Source of the DNA: Marilutibacter penaei
GTDB lineage: Bacteria; Pseudomonadota; Gammaproteobacteria; Xanthomonadales; Xanthomonadaceae
Assembly (NCBI RefSeq): GCF_014145395.1
Contig: NZ_JACHTE010000001.1
Coordinates: 372,001-436,000, forward strand
Reading direction: 5' to 3'
Length of the DNA stretch: 64,000 bases
Made by a program: the position numbers and the translations under genes. The notes under the pieces are model-generated. The model was not told the origin of the DNA and searched no databases. It worked only from the letters and a program-made list of their open reading frames with translations. The number at the start of each line of letters is the position of its first letter. The stretch's first letter is position 1. Shown here in pieces: positions 59,065-64,000 of the stretch.

Positions 59065-60701
59065 ACGAAGCCGCCACCGACGTGGCCATCATCGGCGGGG
59101 GGCTGGCCGGGCTCACGCTGGCCCTGCACCTGCGCCGGGCCATGCCGGACGTGCGCGTCACCGTGCTGGAACGCCGCAGCGGCGCCGCCCCCGACGCCGC
59201 GTTCAAGGTGGGCGAATCGACGGTCGAAGTCGGCGCGCATTACCTGGCCGACACGCTGGGCCTGCGCGAGGCCCTCGACACCGCGCAGATCCGCAAGTTC
59301 GGTTTCCGCTTCTTCTTCAGCGACGGCCGGGACGACATCGACCGCTGTACCGAGATCGGCGTCAGCCAGCTGTTCCCCACGCCGTCCTGGCAACTCGACC
59401 GCGGGCGCCTCGAGAACGACCTGGCCGATCGCGTCCGCGCGGCCGGTGTGGACTTGCACGACGGCGCGTCGGTCAAGGCCTTCGAGGTCAACGCCGGCGA
59501 CACCCCGCATCGCATCGAGTACGAACAGGCGGGCGAGCGGCGCGTGCTGGACGCGCGCTGGCTGGTGGACGCGGCCGGGCGGCGCGGCCTGCTGCGTCGC
59601 CACTTCGACCTGACCGTCGACAACGGCCATGCGGCGAACGCGGTGTGGTGGCGCGTCGAAGGCCGGGTCGACCCGAACGACTGGTCGGACGACCCCGCGT
59701 GGATCGAACGCTGCACGCCGCCCGAACGCTGGCGCTCGACCAACCACCTGTGCGGGCCCGGCTACTGGGTGTGGCTGATCCCGCTGGCTTCCGGCGCGCA
59801 TTCGGTCGGCATCGTCTGCGATGCATCGATGCACCCGCTGGACACCATGAATACCCACGAGAAGGCAATGGCCTGGCTGCAACGCCACCAGCCGCGGCTG
59901 GTGCGTGCGCTGGCATCGCCTTCGCACGGCCTGCTCGACTTTGCCTTCCTGCGCGGGTACTCCCACGGCAGCAGGCAGGTGTTCTCCGGCGACCGCTGGG
60001 CGCTGACCGGGGAGGCCGGCCCCTTCCTGGATCCGTTCTACTCGCCCGGCAGCGACTTCATCGCGATCGCCAACCATTACATCGTCGCGCTGGTCGAACG
60101 CGACCTCGCCGGCGAGCCGGTGGGCGCCCACGCCATGCTGTTCGAGCGCCTGCTGCTTTCGTTCTACGACAACATGCTGCCGCTCTATCGCGGGCAGTAC
60201 CCGTTGATGGGCGACGTGCAGGTCATGCCGGTCAAGGTGATCTGGGACTACACGTTCTACTGGGGCCTGCTGGCCCCGCTCGCCTTCAGCGGACGGCTTG
60301 CCGATCTCGACGTGCTCGGCCGCCTGCGCGAGCCGATGCTGGCCGGCAGCGCCCTCAACGAACGCATGCAGGCGCTGTTCCGCGACTGGGGGACGGCAAA
60401 CGAGGCCGCGGGCCAAGCCGCGGACCCGCAGCCCGGGCGTTTCCTCGACCAGTTCCACATCGACTGGTTCAACGCGATGAACGGCGCACTGAACGACGCG
60501 CTGGACCGCGACGCATTCGTGGCCCGCGTCCACGACAACCTCTTGCGCATGCAGGCACTGGCCGCGGAAATCGCCGGTCAGGCCGTCGCCTGCCATCCCG
60601 GGCTGGAACTGCACGGATTGCAGCCCATGGACGGCCCCGCCACCCTGCTGGATCCGGCCTGGTACGCGCAGGCGGACGTACGCGCCCAGCCGAACGGCTG
60701 A
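59061..60701 (+). CDS. Flavin-dependent halogenase-like oxidoreductase
   Basis: A 546-residue FAD protein. It opens with DVAIIGGGLAGLTLALHLRR (GxGxxG), then FKVGESTVEVGAHYLADTLG, the 'GES' loop of flavin halogenases. A lysine is at residue 79 (AQIRKFGFRFFFSD), about 28 residues after this loop as in tryptophan and phenol halogenases, and the second signature WxWxIP is present as WVWLIP (residues 236-241). Both signatures suggest a halogenase rather than a monooxygenase. Xanthomonadins are brominated aryl polyenes, so halogenation of the polyene head is a reasonable guess. It ends the four-gene operon; its C-terminal 180 residues are a helical domain with no clear motif. Confidence 0.8.
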   Translation: MNEAATDVAIIGGGLAGLTLALHLRRAMPDVRVTVLERRSGAAPDAAFKVGESTVEVGAHYLADTLGLREALDTAQIRKFGFRFFFSDGRDDIDRCTEIGVSQLFPTPSWQLDRGRLENDLADRVRAAGVDLHDGASVKAFEVNAGDTPHRIEYEQAGERRVLDARWLVDAAGRRGLLRRHFDLTVDNGHAANAVWWRVEGRVDPNDWSDDPAWIERCTPPERWRSTNHLCGPGYWVWLIPLASGAHSVGIVCDASMHPLDTMNTHEKAMAWLQRHQPRLVRALASPSHGLLDFAFLRGYSHGSRQVFSGDRWALTGEAGPFLDPFYSPGSDFIAIANHYIVALVERDLAGEPVGAHAMLFERLLLSFYDNMLPLYRGQYPLMGDVQVMPVKVIWDYTFYWGLLAPLAFSGRLADLDVLGRLREPMLAGSALNERMQALFRDWGTANEAAGQAADPQPGRFLDQFHIDWFNAMNGALNDALDRDAFVARVHDNLLRMQALAAEIAGQAVACHPGLELHGLQPMDGPATLLDPAWYAQADVRAQPNG

Positions 60702-60723
60702 GCGCACACCCGGACGGACGGGG

Positions 60724-61221
60724 TCAGTCGCCGGAACCGGCGTCGATGTCCGGCGGCATGTGGATCGGAGGCACCTGCGGCGTCCAGCTTTCGGGCGGCG
60801 GATTCGCGACGTAGATCGCGATGCCGTTCGCGTACTTCGGCCGCGGGCTCACGCTCACGCCGATGCCGCCGCCGGAGTAGCTGCTGCCGCCCCAACTGCC
60901 GCCGCTGGCCCCGACGCCCACGCTGGTGCCGCCGTAACCTTCGGTGGTGCCCTGCAGCAGCACGCCATTGGCGCCGACCTTGGCCGCTTCCTCGCGCAGG
61001 TTGTTCAACACCGCGTTGAGCTTGTTCTGCTCGCCGTAGGTGACCGGGCCGCTGGCGGTCTCGATCACTGCGATCTGCTCGTACCCGCCCGGAGGCGGCG
61101 CATGGTAGATGCGCACCTGCGACGGATCGATCGGCGGACGCGCCTGGCCGACCATCATGGTGGAGGTGGCGCACCCGGCCAGCAGCAGGGCCAGGCCGGC
61201 CGTGATCAGGATTCGTTTCAT
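60724..61221 (-). CDS. Outer-membrane-type lipoprotein with Gly/Ser-rich stretch
   Basis: A 165-residue lipoprotein (ITAGLALLLAGCATS lipobox). Residues 30-90 look like a folded domain (VRIYHAPPPGGYEQIAVIET, LNNLREEAAKVGANGVLLQG), followed by a Gly/Ser-rich run (SGGSWGGSSYSGGG) and a Pro-rich tail. The 'y..ia.v........g..........l...Aa..GAn.vl' layout is common in small bacterial surface lipoproteins. It lies on the opposite strand between the halogenase-like gene and the FabG-type gene and may not belong to their pathway. Confidence 0.75.
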   Translation of the reverse strand: MKRILITAGLALLLAGCATSTMMVGQARPPIDPSQVRIYHAPPPGGYEQIAVIETASGPVTYGEQNKLNAVLNNLREEAAKVGANGVLLQGTTEGYGGTSVGVGASGGSWGGSSYSGGGIGVSVSPRPKYANGIAIYVANPPPESWTPQVPPIHMPPDIDAGSGD

Positions 61222-61300
61222 CTGGGTTCTCCCGGTAGGGGACGCACCCCGAGTATCGCGCGCAGGCGCAGTGCGCGGAGTGAACCCGGTCGCCATCCGT

Positions 61301-62038
61301 TCAGGCCATGCCACCGTTGACGCCGATGACCTGGCCATTCACGTAGCCCGCCGCGTCGGAACACAGGAATCCGACCAGCGATGCGACCTCGTCCGGGCGC
61401 CCCGCCCGGGCCGCCGGCACCGTCTGGCGGACCACCTCCGGCGGGAACAAGCCATCGGTCATGCCACCCTCGATGATCCCGGGCGCGACCACGTTCGCGG
61501 TGATCCCGCGGCTGCCCATCTCGCGCGCCAGCGAGCGGGTGGCGCCGTGCAGCGCCGCCTTGGCCGCGGCATAGTTCGCCTGGCCGCGGTTGCCCATCAC
61601 CGCGGCCACCGAGGACACGCTGACGATGCGCCCCCAGCGCGTGCGCGCCATCGGCAGCAGCAGCGGCTGGGTGACATGGAAGAACCCGTGCAGCGACACG
61701 TCGATCACCCGCTTCCAGCGCGCGGCATCCATGCCCGCCATCGGCGCGTCGTCATGGATGCCGGCGTTGTTCACCACCACCTGGATCGGGCCTTCGGCCA
61801 GCAGGGCCTGGATCGCCTCGCCCGCGGCATCGCCGTCGGCCACGTCGAACGCCACCGCGGACGCGCTGCCGCCCGCGTCGCGGATCGCCGATGCCACGGC
61901 TTCGGCACGCGCCGGCTGGCTGTTGCCATGGACGATGACGTGGAAGCCGCCGGCCGCCAGCCGCTCGCAGATCGCACGGCCGATGTCGCCGCTGCCGCCG
62001 GTGACCAGCGCCCGGCGCAAGGTGTTGGTTTCGCTCAT
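61301..62038 (-). CDS. FabG-like 3-oxoacyl-ACP reductase
   Basis: A 245-residue short-chain dehydrogenase. The cofactor loop is RALVTGGSGDIGRAIC (TGxxxGIG); NNAG is at about residues 90-93; the catalytic Ser, Tyr and Lys are Ser143, Tyr156 and Lys160 (VSSVAAVMGNRGQANYAAAK). Length and the final GYVNGQVIGVNGG match FabG. A reductase of this kind follows ketosynthases in aryl-polyene clusters (ApeQ-like), reducing the beta-keto group after each condensation. Here it faces the ketosynthase operon on the opposite strand, so the link is by family only. It has its own upstream region. Confidence 0.88.
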   Translation of the reverse strand: MSETNTLRRALVTGGSGDIGRAICERLAAGGFHVIVHGNSQPARAEAVASAIRDAGGSASAVAFDVADGDAAGEAIQALLAEGPIQVVVNNAGIHDDAPMAGMDAARWKRVIDVSLHGFFHVTQPLLLPMARTRWGRIVSVSSVAAVMGNRGQANYAAAKAALHGATRSLAREMGSRGITANVVAPGIIEGGMTDGLFPPEVVRQTVPAARAGRPDEVASLVGFLCSDAAGYVNGQVIGVNGGMA

Positions 62039-62065
62039 CCGTCCATTGTGCCAGCCCCGGACGGA

Positions 62066-62103
62066 CGAAGGCCCGGACGACGACGAGTCCGTCCGGGCCT
62101 TCG
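62066..62103 (-). terminator. Strong 13-bp hairpin between the HAD gene and the FabG-type gene
   Basis: CGAAGGCCCGGAC (62066-62078) pairs exactly with GTCCGGGCCTTCG (62091-62103). It follows the stop of the HAD gene (62141) in the leftward direction. No T-run, so termination is likely but not certain. Confidence 0.5.
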
Positions 62104-62140
62104 GTGGGCGGACCGCGCCGTCCGCCTCACAGACCGGGTC

Positions 62141-63148
62141 TTACCGGCCGGGCGCACAGGCGTAGCGGAACACGCAGCTCCAGTCATCCTTCACGCTGAT
62201 GAGGTGCCAGCCCTTCGCGCCTGCATCGTCCAGGCCTTTCGCCAGCCCGCCGATGTGCGAGCCGCGGTCGTAGGCGACCTCGCGCTCACCGTCGTCGTGA
62301 TGGACGATCATCCCCAGCCGCGGGCCCGGGCCGGACGTGGTCCACTCCAGCATCTGGTAGTCGCCGTCCGAGTTGCCGAAGGCCGCGATCGGCCGGTGCC
62401 CGATGTGGTAGTGAATGCCCACCGGCTTGACGGCCTTGTCGTCGTTGAGGTGGATGCCGGGTTCCCGCATCAGCGTTGGCACGCCGTCCTTCACTTCATA
62501 GCTCACCTTGATCTGGCTGCCGACCACCTGCTCCGGCGGGATGCCATAGACCTCGTACGCCCACGGGCGCATGAAGTCGATGCCGCCGCCGGAAACGATG
62601 AAGGTCTTGAAGCGGTTCTCGCGCAGGTACTGCAGCAGTTCGAGCATCGGCTGGAAGGTCATGCCGGTGTAGAGCTCGCCGGTCTTCGGGTGGCGGGCGC
62701 TGCGAATCCACTGGTTGGCGACCGCCGAGAACTCCTCGGTCGACATGCCGGCATGCGTCGCTGCCAGCAGTTCCATCAGGCCCTTTTCGCCTGACGCAGC
62801 CAACGCGGCCACGTCGTTCTCCAGCACGGCCTTGAACGGCTGCGTGTCCTTCCACTCCGGATGCTCCGGCGCCATCGCCTTGACCCGGTCCATCGCGAAC
62901 GCCAGCTGCACGTACACCGGCTGCTCGCTCCACAGCGTGCCGTCGTTGTCGAACACGGCGATGCGCTCGGAGGGATGCACGTAGTCCGGCCCGCCCTCCT
63001 GGCTCACCCGCGCGACGAAATCGACGATCGCCTGCTTGCTGGCGCCGTCGTTCCAGGACGCCAGCGGCGCCTGCGCCTGTGCCACGCCCGAGGCCAGCAC
63101 CAGGGCCGTCGCCAGGGACATTCCGCGAGAAGCGTTCAACAGGGTCAT
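62141..63148 (-). CDS. Exported HAD-superfamily phosphatase
   Basis: A 335-residue protein with a signal peptide (GMSLATALVLASGVAQAQAP). The HAD motif I is ERIAVFDNDGTLWSEQPVYV (DxDGT, Asp67 and Asp69), motif II FIVSGGGIDFMRP and motif IV AFGNSDGDYQML, all complete. Exported HAD enzymes of this type dephosphorylate small substrates in the periplasm; the target is not known. The start at 63148 has AGGAGAAG just upstream, while a longer start at 63223 would remove the signal peptide context. It lies 89 bases downstream of the DUF1254/DUF1214 gene on the same strand. Confidence 0.85.
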   Translation of the reverse strand: MTLLNASRGMSLATALVLASGVAQAQAPLASWNDGASKQAIVDFVARVSQEGGPDYVHPSERIAVFDNDGTLWSEQPVYVQLAFAMDRVKAMAPEHPEWKDTQPFKAVLENDVAALAASGEKGLMELLAATHAGMSTEEFSAVANQWIRSARHPKTGELYTGMTFQPMLELLQYLRENRFKTFIVSGGGIDFMRPWAYEVYGIPPEQVVGSQIKVSYEVKDGVPTLMREPGIHLNDDKAVKPVGIHYHIGHRPIAAFGNSDGDYQMLEWTTSGPGPRLGMIVHHDDGEREVAYDRGSHIGGLAKGLDDAGAKGWHLISVKDDWSCVFRYACAPGR

Positions 63149-63237
63149 GTGGCTTCTCCTTGTATGGCTCCGTGAAGTCCCGGCGAACCCGGGCGTCGCG
63201 GAGCGATGGATCAGTGTGGGCAACGCATGCCAGGCGC

Positions 63238-64000
63238 CTATCCTTCCTGCACCCGCTCGAAATCACCCGGCCGCCATGTCTTGTCATACCAGGGCTGCAG
63301 GGGGCCATACAGGCGGAACAGCGCGTTGAAGCCCTTGCCGGGCACCGTCTGTATCCAGTTGGCTTCTTTCCCGGCCGGCGCCTCCGGACCGAAATAGATA
63401 TCGAAGCTGCCATCCGCGTTCTGCGCCAGGCCTTCCTTGTGGCTGTCCAGCCCTGGGAACTGCTGGTCCGTCTGCAGCATGCTGCGCGTCTGGTTGTCGT
63501 AGACCGTGAACGACCAGAAGTCCTGCGCCGGGACATTCGGCGGCAGCGTGATCCGATAGGTATGGCGGCCGTCCAGCGGGCGACCTTCCGCGTCGTTGTA
63601 GGCCGCCGCGTATTGCGAGCCACGACCGACCAGCCGGGCGGCCATGGCAGGCGTGATGCCGGTGGCATAGAAGTGGAAGAACGTCCGGCCATCCAGCAGC
63701 CGCACCCCCTCCTGGAGGAACTCGTGGCTCCCTCCGACGAAGGGGGTGGTCCAGTAGCTTTCTCCGGGGTAGTAGTAGAACGCCTCCTCCCTCGGCTTCG
63801 CGGTCAAGGCGCGGGCCGTGTAGGCACCGATGCTGGCCGCGTCGGCGAGGATCGCCTTCATGCGTGCGTCGGGGGCGAATGGCTTGCCCTTCTCGATGCC
63901 GATCGCCGCCAGCATGCCCAGGATTTCGGGACTTTCGCCGACACTCGGTTCCGCCTGGACCACCTGGTTGATTTCGTCCCAGATGCCGGAGTCCATGCGA
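63238..64000 (-). CDS. DUF1254/DUF1214 domain protein, 5' end outside the window
   Basis: The last 250 or so residues of a protein whose beginning lies beyond the right edge. Text such as SFTVYDNQTRSMLQTDQQFP, NADGSFDIYFGPEAP and a PGKGFNALFRLYGPLQPWYD ending followed by WRPGDFERV is the DUF1214 C-terminal domain; an upstream DUF1254 domain is expected outside the window. These proteins are exported and of unknown function; they occur in many soil and plant-associated bacteria, sometimes in pairs. The reading frame is intact to the edge. Confidence 0.8.
   Translation of the reverse strand, partial: RMDSGIWDEINQVVQAEPSVGESPEILGMLAAIGIEKGKPFAPDARMKAILADAASIGAYTARALTAKPREEAFYYYPGESYWTTPFVGGSHEFLQEGVRLLDGRTFFHFYATGITPAMAARLVGRGSQYAAAYNDAEGRPLDGRHTYRITLPPNVPAQDFWSFTVYDNQTRSMLQTDQQFPGLDSHKEGLAQNADGSFDIYFGPEAPAGKEANWIQTVPGKGFNALFRLYGPLQPWYDKTWRPGDFERVQEG

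Overview
The window is GC-rich DNA (roughly 70% by eye) densely packed with genes on both strands. Gene content and order suggest a gammaproteobacterium of the Xanthomonadaceae/Lysobacteraceae (Luteimonas or Lysobacter-like). The pointers are an rpsU-yqeY-dnaG block, a full aa3-type cytochrome oxidase locus, an HU protein with a Lys/Ala-rich tail, many secreted peptidases, subtilases with repeated C-terminal beta domains, and aryl-polyene (xanthomonadin-type) pigment genes. This assignment is inference; no rRNA or tRNA was found.

Layout. 1-4.1 kb: end of a PH-domain protein, then three surface-sugar glycosyltransferase-type genes. 4.1-10 kb: rsmB, a DUF6159-like membrane protein, folK, an MscS channel, folB and tsaD, all leftward. 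10-13.6 kb: rpsU, yqeY, a YihY/BrkB membrane protein and dnaG, rightward. 13.6-17.3 kb: a ChaN-like protein, a secreted S9 peptidase and a lipoprotein. 17.3-25.4 kb: cytochrome oxidase genes reading leftward ctaC-ctaD-(44-aa membrane protein)-ctaG-ctaE and SURF1-(assembly protein)-ctaA-ctaB, with one DUF2909 gene opposing them. 25.8-30.5 kb: putA facing a FadL-type porin across a two-way terminator. 30.7-36.1 kb: rhomboid protease, DUF1820, then gpmI-envC-S41 protease. 36.2-40.6 kb: a beta-repeat exported protein, an M28 peptidase, a 2OG-Fe dioxygenase and a CysB-like regulator. 40.6-46 kb: two tandem copies of a secreted subtilase, each with its own leader and terminator. 46-53.8 kb: polA, a DUF2782-type lipoprotein, HU, uvrD, UPF0114 and a GST. 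53.9-62 kb: a dipeptidyl-peptidase-like S9 enzyme, then a coupled four-gene aryl-polyene-type block (ketosynthase, ketosynthase-like partner, GT2, flavin halogenase-like protein), with a lipoprotein and a FabG-type reductase facing it. 62.1-64 kb: an exported HAD phosphatase and a truncated DUF1254/DUF1214 protein.

How it fits together. Most of the window is core metabolism, replication and respiration. The accessory signal is secreted proteolysis (two S8, two S9, one M28, one S41, plus a membrane rhomboid) and pigment-type polyketide chemistry. No CRISPR array, prophage, insertion sequence or recognisable defence system was seen. The most interesting unexplained item is a stem-loop in both subtilase leaders: the loop is conserved while the stem sequences differ but still pair.
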